DNA of 64,000 nucleotides. Source: UBA1046 sp012511325. GTDB lineage: Bacteria; Bacillota; Clostridia; Saccharofermentanales; DTU023. Shown here in pieces: positions 27,566-34,877 of this stretch. Within the stretch, counting starts at the first letter, position 1. Every line of letters begins with the position of its first letter. A program made the position numbers and the translations under genes. Under the pieces are notes generated by a model, which saw only the letters and a program-made list of their open reading frames with translations, ran no database searches and was not told the origin of the DNA. Location of the stretch: the NCBI GenBank assembly GCA_050951925.1, contig JBMNJZ010000001.1:1488001-1552000 (forward strand), in the 5' to 3' direction.

Positions 27566-28273
27566 CTATCTTGAAATAGCCTCTATGATACCCAATGTCG
27601 TAGTTGTAATTTCGTCCTCTGACAGAGTTCCGCGCGATTCAACAAAGTAACAGGCATCTTGGTCATCAATCAAAACAGAATACTGTGAAGGAACAGTCTT
27701 TACCGCGCCAGAGTCAGTCGTTTTTGCATGTTCTGGCACGACGTAAGCACAAACGAGTTTGCCATTGATCGTGCTCGAAGAAACCGCCTGATTGACTTCC
27801 TCGTAATCTAAGCTGGGCTTTTGGCTTCCAATTGTTACAGTAAGATAGATACCGGGACTTTGATATACACTTGCGTCTTTATAGCCTTCGACAGCTACAC
27901 CAATAAGTGTACCGTTCTCCCTTTCTAATACTTTTGAATATGAGAAATCAAAGGAACGCATACTTGACGGCATAGCGGAGGTAATTTCAAAACCGAGTAT
28001 TTCTGTAGCCTCTTCTGCTGAAATGCTTTCCGATACGGATGTCCCATAAAACGGTGCCGAGTACATAACATATGTCACTTCATTGAAGCTGATTCGCTGG
28101 CTTTGGTTCCCATTCAGAATCACACTCGCTCCAACAATCAGTAGACACAAGCAAGCAGCCATTGCGCTCCACTTAACCCAAGAGGTCTTTTCCCTTTTTG
28201 TTTTAGTGTCTGCTGCTTCAACATAAGCAGGATCAATCAGCTCCATCTTATCTAAAAATTCATTACCTTTCAT
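27566..28273 (-). CDS. Putative anti-sigma factor, single-pass membrane protein
   Basis: The 235-residue protein has a short cytosolic N-terminus with LIDPAYVEAADTK, one transmembrane helix (about residues 33-55), and an outer domain of about 180 residues. The start ATG overlaps the sigma-factor stop (ATGA) behind GGAGGG. A membrane protein directly downstream of an ECF sigma gene is the classic anti-sigma arrangement. The signal sensed by the outer domain is unknown. Confidence 0.65.
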   Translation of the reverse strand: MKGNEFLDKMELIDPAYVEAADTKTKREKTSWVKWSAMAACLCLLIVGASVILNGNQSQRISFNEVTYVMYSAPFYGTSVSESISAEEATEILGFEITSAMPSSMRSFDFSYSKVLERENGTLIGVAVEGYKDASVYQSPGIYLTVTIGSQKPSLDYEEVNQAVSSSTINGKLVCAYVVPEHAKTTDSGAVKTVPSQYSVLIDDQDACYFVESRGTLSEDEITTTTLGIIEAISR

Positions 28274-28830
28274 AAAGTGTAACCCTCCTTTTCAAGATGT
28301 TCCCGAAGTCCGTTGCGGCAACGAAAGAGCGTTATTTTAACTTTGCTTTCAGATAAATCATAGCGTTTAGAGATGTCAGCCACGGAATCCAGATACCAAT
28401 ACCGACGAACGAAAATGTTCCGTTTTTCTTCACCCAGTTTACTAAGAAAACTGTTGATTGCTTCGCCCAATGCCATGTCATCTATTCGGCATTCAACATC
28501 GTTGGGTGAAGGAATACATTGCTCCATCTCGGCGCTAAGTTCACTGATAAATGCGCTGCGTTTCAGACGTCTGCGGTCACGGCAGCGATTCAAAGAAATG
28601 TGGCGAGTGATTCGAGCCAGAAACGCATACAAATAGTCTCTCGGTTCATGAGGGGGAATGGTGTTCCACGCTTCCATATAAGTATCGTTTTCACATTCTT
28701 CGGCTGTCTGGAGGTCATTGACAATTCCATACGCCAAAAAGCGCAAGCGGCTACCGTATTTTTCAATGGTTTGCTTGATTGCTGTTTCATCACGCAGTAA
28801 GAATAGTTCAACGATTCTATTATCGTCCAA
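28270..28830 (-). CDS. ECF-type RNA polymerase sigma factor
   Basis: Region 2 (FLAYGIVNDLQTAEECENDTY) and region 4 (VRRYWYLDSVADISKRY followed by LSESKVKITLFRCRNGL) are visible, with no region 1 or 3, as in ECF factors. I place the start at TTG 28830 because GGAG lies 9 nt upstream; an ATG at 28854 has no such site. From TTG the protein has 186 residues. It is translationally coupled to the downstream anti-sigma gene. The pair sits in the accessory island. Confidence 0.88.
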   Translation of the reverse strand: MDDNRIVELFLLRDETAIKQTIEKYGSRLRFLAYGIVNDLQTAEECENDTYMEAWNTIPPHEPRDYLYAFLARITRHISLNRCRDRRRLKRSAFISELSAEMEQCIPSPNDVECRIDDMALGEAINSFLSKLGEEKRNIFVRRYWYLDSVADISKRYDLSESKVKITLFRCRNGLREHLEKEGYTL

Positions 28831-28880
28831 GGCTTTTATCTCCTTTCTTCGCATATTGAAAGGCCTTCACCCTAATAAGC

Positions 28881-28904
28881 ACCGTTTATGGCGGGAAGGT
28901 TACA
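28881..28904 (-). promoter_or_regulatory. Possible ECF autoregulatory promoter
   Basis: On the minus strand TGTAACC (28904-28898) is followed, 13 nt later, by CGGT (28884-28881). TGTAAC -35 elements with a CG-containing -10 are typical for ECF factors that control their own gene. The spacing is slightly short, so this is tentative. Confidence 0.3.
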
Positions 28905-28949
28905 CTTTTTGAAAAAACTGTCTGATGACTTATGTTTAAGTATCTGATA

Positions 28950-29126
28950 TTAGCACTTGTTCTCCCGTATTTGCCTGTCAACAGGCTTTTGCGTATTTTG
29001 GGGACTGAGCCACATGTAAACAATTTTTGAAACGCCCGGTATGCGATCTTCCTCACATAACTTATGTACGCGCCGTTCAGATATACTCCACTTCTTTGCC
29101 GCTTGCGGACAAGATATATATTCCAT
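28950..29126 (-). CDS. Small helix-turn-helix (excisionase-like) protein
   Basis: The 58-residue protein begins MEYISCPQAAKKWSISERRV and continues HKLCEEDRIPGV, the pattern of small winged-HTH proteins common on clostridial mobile elements and near their ends. The start at 29126 is chosen over an upstream ATG at 29147, because GGTG lies 4 nt before it. It may be a repressor or an excisionase-like factor for the island. Confidence 0.6.
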   Translation of the reverse strand: MEYISCPQAAKKWSISERRVHKLCEEDRIPGVSKIVYMWLSPQNTQKPVDRQIRENKC

Positions 29127-29250
29127 GTTGCACCATCCCTTTCGCATAACGATACAAGTATATTATTTTCGTGTAGACGAACAAAAGCAATGAACTATCC
29201 TTTTTGGTGAGGGAGAGCTACATATTTTTTAGCACATCAAAAAGCTTATC

Positions 29251-29418
29251 TCACCGCATACTTTGTGTTCGATTTTTCATCCATAAACAGATAAAGATAA
29301 TTGACAAAACGCTTCCTGGGAAGCTCTTGCGCCGGGGAGGCGTAATAGTGGTCGTTGCCGTAGGCGTGGGCATGATTTCCGGCGTAGGAGTCGCCCCCAC
29401 CTCATTTGGTTCTGCCCT
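29251..29418 (-). other. Orphan coding-like fragment: Pro/Thr linker and hydrophobic tail
   Basis: This 55-codon frame, with no good start, reads GATPTPEIMPTPTATTTITPP, less its last residue, followed by RRKSFPGSVLSIIFICLWMKNR. It resembles a Pro/Thr linker followed by a membrane segment and a positive tail, as at the C-terminus of surface proteins. A short upstream frame (MGVKIPC...) ends just before it. I take it as a possible remnant of a surface-protein gene. Confidence 0.25.
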
Positions 29419-29495
29419 TCACAGCCTCTCGTCTGCTACTATGCGTGCAGGGGATTTTCACCCCCATATGAAGCGCTATGCCCGGCACACCAAGC

Positions 29496-29523
29496 AAAAA
29501 ACCCAGACGTTGTCTGGGTTTTT
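29496..29523 (-). terminator. Terminator of the tRNA-Gly/tRNA-Arg unit
   Basis: ACCCAGAC (29501-29508) pairs with GTCTGGGT (29512-29519) around a 3-nt loop. Runs of A and T flank both sides (29496-29501 and 29519-29523), so it can work in either direction. It lies 31 nt after the tRNA-Arg end. Confidence 0.85.
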
Positions 29524-29553
29524 CGGGTGCATATCTTTTTCAGTGCACCATGA

Positions 29554-29630
29554 TGGCGAGCGTAGCAGGATTCGAACCTGCGACCCACAGCTTAGAAGGC
29601 TGTTGCTCTATCCAGCTGAGCTATACGCCC
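29554..29630 (-). tRNA. tRNA-Arg (anticodon UCU)
   Basis: The 77-nt gene folds into a normal cloverleaf. The acceptor stem GGGCGTA pairs with TACGCTC, the D-arm contains AGCTCAGCTGGATAGAG, and the anticodon stem ACAGC/GCTGT holds the loop CTTCTAA, giving UCU. The T-arm carries GGTTCGAATCC. The 3' CCA is encoded. Confidence 0.95.
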
Positions 29631-29649
29631 ACATGGAATTCCGGCCTTT

Positions 29650-29723
29650 TGGAGCGGGTGAAGAGAATCGAACTCTCACGATCAGCTTGGAAGGCTGATG
29701 TTCTACCACTAAACTACACCCGC
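29650..29723 (-). tRNA. tRNA-Gly (anticodon UCC)
   Basis: The 74-nt gene has the acceptor stem GCGGGTG/CACCCGC, a D-arm with AGTTTAGTGGTAGAAC, an anticodon loop CTTCCAA (UCC) in a CAGC/GCTG stem, and a T-arm with AGTTCGATTCT. CCA is encoded. It precedes tRNA-Arg by 19 nt and is probably co-transcribed with it. Confidence 0.95.
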
Positions 29724-29748
29724 ATACCGGCCGGAATTCCGCTCAGTT

Positions 29749-29777
29749 ATATTACAATAGGCTACTTTTTTTGTAAA
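29749..29777 (-). promoter_or_regulatory. Promoter of the tRNA unit
   Basis: TTTACA (29777-29772) and TAATAT (29754-29749) are separated by exactly 17 nt on the minus strand. Transcription would begin near 29742, about 20 nt before tRNA-Gly. Confidence 0.7.
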
Positions 29778-29823
29778 GAACAAGAAAGAGACAATGTATT
29801 TTCGACAGAGCCAGCAATTAAAT

Positions 29824-31257
29824 TTACTCTCCCGGCAACAATACTGTCAAAGGCACATAGCCTGTTCGGCCATCAGTTAGCCGTACCATAACCCAGCCGT
29901 CCTTATCTTCTTTAGTCAACTGCCATACTGTATCTCCCCTGGTTGCAGTTGCGACCAGTTCGGTTGAGCCGGGCGCTGACATGATCTGCATACTCTGGGC
30001 CTTGATCGTTAATTTAATCTCGAAATCTGTCGCAACGGCTTCTCCGCTCTCTGCATTTGCAAGCGGTTGCGATATTTTGGGCACATCTTCGTTTTGTTGA
30101 GTTTTCTTATCACCTTTAAGGCTTGTAAATAACAAAATCGAAAATACTAAAACTACCAGTATTATTGAGATAAGAGCCAGCAAGGATAGTGGCCTGGAAG
30201 ATGGAAACAAATGCGTAAGTCGATATAAAAAACGGTTCCACAGTTGTTTGCAGCGTTTAAACTCTAACATCTTCAGGCGATCAAGGAATCCTATATTTGC
30301 CTCATGTTCAATTTGTGTATGCAAACTCGATGGACGCCGCTCATAGTTTGGATCTGATTCCTGTATTCTTATTTTGGATGCCTCATGCTCATTGCGGCTA
30401 CCCCCCAAGCGATGCGATCCGGAAAAACGGGGGAAGTGAGAATCGCCGGGCACATAAACCTTTTTATCTTCATTGTTACTCATAGTATCGCGTTGGCCTT
30501 CGAGCACCAAGCGGTTGCTGCCTGCAATAGGAATCACACGGGACAGATATTCTTTGCTTGTAGGAATTTTTTGCAGTCTCGTTTTATTAGCATGTAAAGG
30601 TCGCTCTATTCTGGTCACCTTGAAACCTACCCAAGTATGATCTGAAGAATAACCATAGGCAGAAGCTAGGTTATTAAGCTCAGACATTTGGACAGTTATT
30701 TGGCGCGGATCTGACAAAATCTCTTCTAATCCCTGTGGTTCAAACAGATCTACAAAATGAGGATCCAGCGCCAACAAAATATCCCCCTCGGCTGGAACAA
30801 AAGCATAATAGTCCGCCGCCGGCATAAAACTGCCCGGGATAACCGCTGAGTCTATCACAGCCGGTTGCTGCCGATAAAGTCTACCGTTTCGATGCAGGTA
30901 CAGACCAAGATAACGCGATACCAGTGCAATTACAATTTCATCACAAATCAGAAAAATAAAATCAGCATGCACTTTTTCTCTTTTTAAAATAGAAGGGAAT
31001 ACATCCAGCCCGTAGATTTGCAGCTCTCGAAAAACTGCCGCCCATTTTCTCAACATATCTCTGCTTTGAACTATAGACTCCTGATCCAGGCGGTCACTCC
31101 TAATTCCGGAAATCATCTGAACTCGCCGATTGGTAGAAGCAACATAGTTTTGCTGTTTCTGAGCGGTCAAATAGCCCAGGCTGCGATCATTGATCTGAAT
31201 CGTCAGCTCATGCAAATCCAGCGAATTAATATGGGCAGTAACCAAAGTGCGGATCAT
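29824..31257 (-). CDS. Single-pass membrane protein with phosphatase-like N-terminus and C-terminal SH3-like domain
   Basis: The 477-residue protein has a cytosolic N-terminal domain (about 1-220). Its end (GDILLALDPHFVDLF, EEILSD, SSDHTWVGFKVTRIE) recalls the C-terminal part of PP2C-type Ser/Thr phosphatases, but the metal-binding DG and DGxxG motifs are missing. A polar linker (220-350), one transmembrane helix (about 357-380) and an extracellular SH3-like domain (about 413-475, with SAPGSTELVATATRGDTVW and DGRTGYVPL) follow. SH3-like domains of this type bind cell wall. I infer a wall-sensing or scaffold protein. GGAG precedes the ATG. Confidence 0.55.
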   Translation of the reverse strand: MIRTLVTAHINSLDLHELTIQINDRSLGYLTAQKQQNYVASTNRRVQMISGIRSDRLDQESIVQSRDMLRKWAAVFRELQIYGLDVFPSILKREKVHADFIFLICDEIVIALVSRYLGLYLHRNGRLYRQQPAVIDSAVIPGSFMPAADYYAFVPAEGDILLALDPHFVDLFEPQGLEEILSDPRQITVQMSELNNLASAYGYSSDHTWVGFKVTRIERPLHANKTRLQKIPTSKEYLSRVIPIAGSNRLVLEGQRDTMSNNEDKKVYVPGDSHFPRFSGSHRLGGSRNEHEASKIRIQESDPNYERRPSSLHTQIEHEANIGFLDRLKMLEFKRCKQLWNRFLYRLTHLFPSSRPLSLLALISIILVVLVFSILLFTSLKGDKKTQQNEDVPKISQPLANAESGEAVATDFEIKLTIKAQSMQIMSAPGSTELVATATRGDTVWQLTKEDKDGWVMVRLTDGRTGYVPLTVLLPGE

Positions 31258-31351
31258 GCGAACTCCAATTGAGATATGTCGTGTCTCCTATTTACTGATT
31301 TGTTCAATAGAAAAAGCAGTATCGACTAATTCTAGCATAAAGCATCGTTAT

Positions 31352-32482
31352 TTAAACAATTGTATAACCAAAACGAGCGAAAAACTCATTGCGAAAATCC
31401 AGAAGCTCATTGTTGCTAATTGCCTCTCTGATTCTTTTCATTAAGTTAAGTAGAAAATAAACATTATGCCAGGTTGTCAACCGCAAACCTAAGATCTCGT
31501 TAGCTTTGATCAGATGACGAATATATGCTCTGGTATAGTTTTGGCAGACATAACATTTGCACTCCGGATCCAAAGGAGAAAAATCCCTGGCATATTGAGC
31601 ATTACGGACAGTTATTCTGCCACGGCCGGTCAGCACCGCGCCATTGCGTCCCAAGCGTGTAGGCAGTACACAATCAAACATATCTATACCGCGTATGCTG
31701 CCTTCGATCAAATAATCAGGAGAACCTACACCCATTAAATAACGGGGTTTATCAACTGGTAAGATTCCCTGTACGGTTTCCAACATCTGATACATCAAAT
31801 CGGCGGGCTCGCCTACTGATAATCCTCCGATCGCATATCCCGGCAGATCAAACGATATCGTCTGTTCAGCTGACAGCTTGCGCAATTCAGGATATACACC
31901 GCCTTGTACTATGCCAAAAAGAGCTTGCTGTTGATGATTATCATGTTTTTGCATGCAGCGCTCCAGCCAGCGCAATGTGCGTTCCAGCGAAGATTTAATA
32001 TATGCTTTGTCTTGTTTCCAATCCGCACACTCATCTAATTGCATGATAATATCGCTACCAAAAGCAGTCTGTATTTCTATTGCTAACTCGGGAGTTAATT
32101 CATGTCGCGACCCATCGATATGTGAATTAAACTGCACGCCCCGCTCACTGATCTGTCTGGTATCACTAAGTGAGAATACCTGAAATCCGCCACTGTCTGT
32201 CAGGATAGCCCGCGGCCAGTTCATAAAGGAGTGAAGACCGCCCGCCTCAGATATGATCCCAGGGCCCGGTCGCATCCAAAGATGATATGTATTAGCTAAA
32301 ATGATGCCGGCTCCTAAAGACTTAAGTTCATCAGGAGTCATGGTTTTTACTGTTGCCTGGGTTCCAACCGGCATAAAAACAGGTGTTTCAACAGAGCCAT
32401 GGGGTGTATGTAAAATACCTCTTCTGGCACCGCTTTGACGGCAAATATGAATTAATTCATATCTAACGGGATTCTCAGTCAT
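31352..32482 (-). CDS. tgt: tRNA-guanine transglycosylase
   Basis: The 376-residue enzyme exchanges guanine 34 for preQ1 in tRNAs with GUN anticodons. Visible are DSGGFQVFSL with the catalytic Asp region, QLDECADW, GGLSVGEP, and the zinc site CKCYVCQNYTRAYIRH. It overlaps the queA stop by 8 nt, so synthesis of both queuosine enzymes is coupled. Confidence 0.95.
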   Translation of the reverse strand: MTENPVRYELIHICRQSGARRGILHTPHGSVETPVFMPVGTQATVKTMTPDELKSLGAGIILANTYHLWMRPGPGIISEAGGLHSFMNWPRAILTDSGGFQVFSLSDTRQISERGVQFNSHIDGSRHELTPELAIEIQTAFGSDIIMQLDECADWKQDKAYIKSSLERTLRWLERCMQKHDNHQQQALFGIVQGGVYPELRKLSAEQTISFDLPGYAIGGLSVGEPADLMYQMLETVQGILPVDKPRYLMGVGSPDYLIEGSIRGIDMFDCVLPTRLGRNGAVLTGRGRITVRNAQYARDFSPLDPECKCYVCQNYTRAYIRHLIKANEILGLRLTTWHNVYFLLNLMKRIREAISNNELLDFRNEFFARFGYTIV

Positions 32483-33518
32483 ATTTCGTCTTCTCCGGGA
32501 TTAGCAGCATTGCATCGCCAAAGCTGAAAAATCTGTAATTTTCTTTGATAGCTTCCCTATATGACGCCAAGATGCGCTCCCTGCCCACAAAAGCACTAAC
32601 CAACATTAATAATGTGGATTCAGGCAGATGGAAATTTGTAATCAGCAAATCCGTCAGGCCAAAATGATACCCTGGATAAATGAAAATATTCGTCCAGCCG
32701 TCGGCTTCCCTGTAAGGCAGCTCCTGAGTCTGAAATACTGTCTCTAAAACTCTGCAACTAGTAGTGCCAACGGCTACTATTCTATTTTTGTTGGCTCTGG
32801 CAGTGTTAATAGCTGATGCTGCACGGGCAGAAATATGAAAAAATTCACTGTGCATTTTATGATCGGTGATCTCCTCTTCACGCACAGGCCTGAAAGTGCC
32901 TAGACCAATATGTAATGTGATATTGATAATATTGACGCCTTTTTTTTCGATCTCACTTAGCATGTCACGGGTAAAATGCAGGCCTGCCGTAGGCGCAGCC
33001 GAAGAGCCTAATTCATGTGCATAAACTGTTTGATAGTTCTCCTGATCGACAAGCTTCTCCTTAATATATGGCGGTAGCGGCATTATACCAAGTTCTGCCA
33101 GAAGCTGTTCCCAAATTCCTTTATAGGTAAATTCTACTTGTCGATTACCAGATGGCAAAATTGACTTGACTTTAGCTTCCAGTTCTCCGTGGCCGAAATA
33201 AATCTGATCGCCTGTCCGCGCGCGTTTTCCCGGTTTAACCAGAGTTTCCCACAGATCACCTTCAAGACGATACAAGAGAAGTATCTCAACCTCTCCTCCT
33301 CCTTTTTTATGCCCTATCAGTCTGGCAGGCATAACCTTGGTATTGTTCAGAACCAGGAGATCACCCGCTCGCAGATAAGATGGCAGATTAAAAAACCTAT
33401 CATGGATTGGTGGCAGATCATCGGCTAAGACCATCAATCTAGACTGATCACGCCGGGGAAGCGGCTGCTGAGCAATCAGCTCAGGAGGAAGCATATAATT
33501 AAAGTCCGCCGTTCTCAT
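32475..33518 (-). CDS. queA: S-adenosylmethionine:tRNA ribosyltransferase-isomerase
   Basis: QueA converts preQ1-tRNA to epoxyqueuosine-tRNA. The protein starts MRTADFNYMLPPELIAQ, with RLMVLADD and LLVLNNTKVMPARLIG next. The SSAAPTAGLHFT and HIGLGTFRPV blocks follow, with FHLPESTLLMLVSAF near the C-terminus. I use ATG 33518 (347 residues) rather than an upstream start at 33593. It lies within the trmFO end (20-nt overlap), with GGA 7 nt upstream. Confidence 0.94.
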   Translation of the reverse strand: MRTADFNYMLPPELIAQQPLPRRDQSRLMVLADDLPPIHDRFFNLPSYLRAGDLLVLNNTKVMPARLIGHKKGGGEVEILLLYRLEGDLWETLVKPGKRARTGDQIYFGHGELEAKVKSILPSGNRQVEFTYKGIWEQLLAELGIMPLPPYIKEKLVDQENYQTVYAHELGSSAAPTAGLHFTRDMLSEIEKKGVNIINITLHIGLGTFRPVREEEITDHKMHSEFFHISARAASAINTARANKNRIVAVGTTSCRVLETVFQTQELPYREADGWTNIFIYPGYHFGLTDLLITNFHLPESTLLMLVSAFVGRERILASYREAIKENYRFFSFGDAMLLIPEKTKYD

Positions 33519-34872
33519 ATCCGATTCCATACTTTTTGCAGAGATTCTGATAGCATTCACGCCAAGATGCGAGATGCAAATCCGATGCCGCAATTAACTG
33601 GGCTCTTCGTTCTTGTTTTCGCTTTGCAGTTATAAAGTCCGGGTCATATTGAATAATTCCGAAATTAGCATTCATGGGCTGGAAATCTTTACTGTCCGTA
33701 CCTGAAACATAAGCTGATAATGCGCCCATCATAGTTGTTGGCGGCAACACAATTTCTCCAATTCTATCCGCAGGATATCCTGCTGCAATCAAAGCGATCA
33801 TTCTGCCCGTTATCAGACCCGAAGCGGCTGACTCCATATATCCTTCAACACCCGTGATCTGACCGGCCAGAAAAAGATTTTGTCTGGTTTTGGTTCGATT
33901 GCCTATATCCAGTACCTCAGGCCCTCTGACATAGTGATTCCTGTGCATTACACCGTAACGAAGATATTCGGCCTGACTAAGGGCAGGAACAATTCCAAAA
34001 ACTTCTCTTTGCGCTGCAAAGGTCATCCTCGTTTGACAGCCAACCAAATTATACATCTCCCCCGTGCTCTGCTCCCGTCTTAATTGCAATACGGCATATG
34101 GTTGCTTCCCGGTCCTCGGATCTATAAGCCCAACAGGTTTCAAGGGGCCAAAGCGCATCGTGTCTTCACCCTTTTCCGCTAAAATTTCAATGGGCTGACA
34201 ATTCTGAAAAACCTTACGGTCAAATTCTCTGATTTCAGTTTTTTCCGCCTCAATCAGGGCACTCCTAAACATTAAATAGGTCTTATGGTCAAGAGGGCAG
34301 TTTAAGTAGTCTGCCGAGCCTCTGTCATATCTGGAGGCAGTAAAATAATGACTGCTGTCCAATGAGTCAAAGCTGACTATCGGAGCGGCAGCATCAAAAA
34401 AATGCAATAATTCCCCCCATTCCTCAGACATCGCCGACATCAGTTTATCGGTTGTTAACGGTCCTGTGGCCAATAAAAGCACTGTATCAGGATCAACTTC
34501 CAGGCTGCAGATCTCCCGCTCTGTATATTTGATCAATCCAGTTGCTTTCAGCATAGCACCTACTTTTCTCGCAAACATATCGCGATCTACTGCAAGGGCA
34601 CTTCCGGCAGGCACTCTCGTTTGATCAGCAGCAGCCAGGATAATACTGTCAAGCTGTCTCATTTCCCTTTTAAGAAGTCCTGATGCAGTCTGTGGATCAT
34701 CTGATTTGAATGAATTACTACACACCAGCTCTGCAGGATAGGGCTTTTTATGGGCAGGAGTCATCTTGCCGGGCTTGATATCAATAAGTTCAACAGGAAT
34801 ACCCAGCCGGGCAAGCTGCCAGGCTGCCTCTGAGCCAGCAAGACCCGCTCCGACAATTCTGACTCTTTGCAT
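33499..34872 (-). CDS. trmFO: Methylenetetrahydrofolate-tRNA-(uracil-5-)-methyltransferase
   Basis: TrmFO makes m5U54 in the T-loop using folate and FAD. The 457-residue protein begins with the FAD-binding GAGLAGSEAAWQLA motif, followed by ELVCSNSFKSD, GLLKREMR, ALAVDRD, and the C-terminal GQITGVEGYMESAASGL. It follows topA by 5 nt, and its end overlaps the queA start. This order is common in Firmicutes. Confidence 0.94.
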   Translation of the reverse strand: MQRVRIVGAGLAGSEAAWQLARLGIPVELIDIKPGKMTPAHKKPYPAELVCSNSFKSDDPQTASGLLKREMRQLDSIILAAADQTRVPAGSALAVDRDMFARKVGAMLKATGLIKYTEREICSLEVDPDTVLLLATGPLTTDKLMSAMSEEWGELLHFFDAAAPIVSFDSLDSSHYFTASRYDRGSADYLNCPLDHKTYLMFRSALIEAEKTEIREFDRKVFQNCQPIEILAEKGEDTMRFGPLKPVGLIDPRTGKQPYAVLQLRREQSTGEMYNLVGCQTRMTFAAQREVFGIVPALSQAEYLRYGVMHRNHYVRGPEVLDIGNRTKTRQNLFLAGQITGVEGYMESAASGLITGRMIALIAAGYPADRIGEIVLPPTTMMGALSAYVSGTDSKDFQPMNANFGIIQYDPDFITAKRKQERRAQLIAASDLHLASWRECYQNLCKKYGIGYENGGL

Positions 34873-34877
34873 ATCTG

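Larger units (their letters stand above)
29127..29553. other. Gap between the HTH gene and the tRNA genes
   Basis: This region holds the Pro/Thr-rich fragment (29251-29418) and the tRNA terminator (29496-29523). The remainder shows no recognisable gene. Long plus-strand open frames here overlap the tRNA genes and have no supporting features. Confidence 0.45.

Noticed and set aside
29204..29698. Plus-strand open frame of 164 codons
   Set aside because: It runs through the tRNA-Arg gene and into tRNA-Gly on the opposite strand, as well as a terminator, so it is not a plausible gene.
27000..29723. Attachment-site duplication of a tRNA 3' end flanking the island
   Set aside because: By eye I found no second copy of either tRNA 3' end between 27000 and 29500; integration at the tRNA remains unproven.
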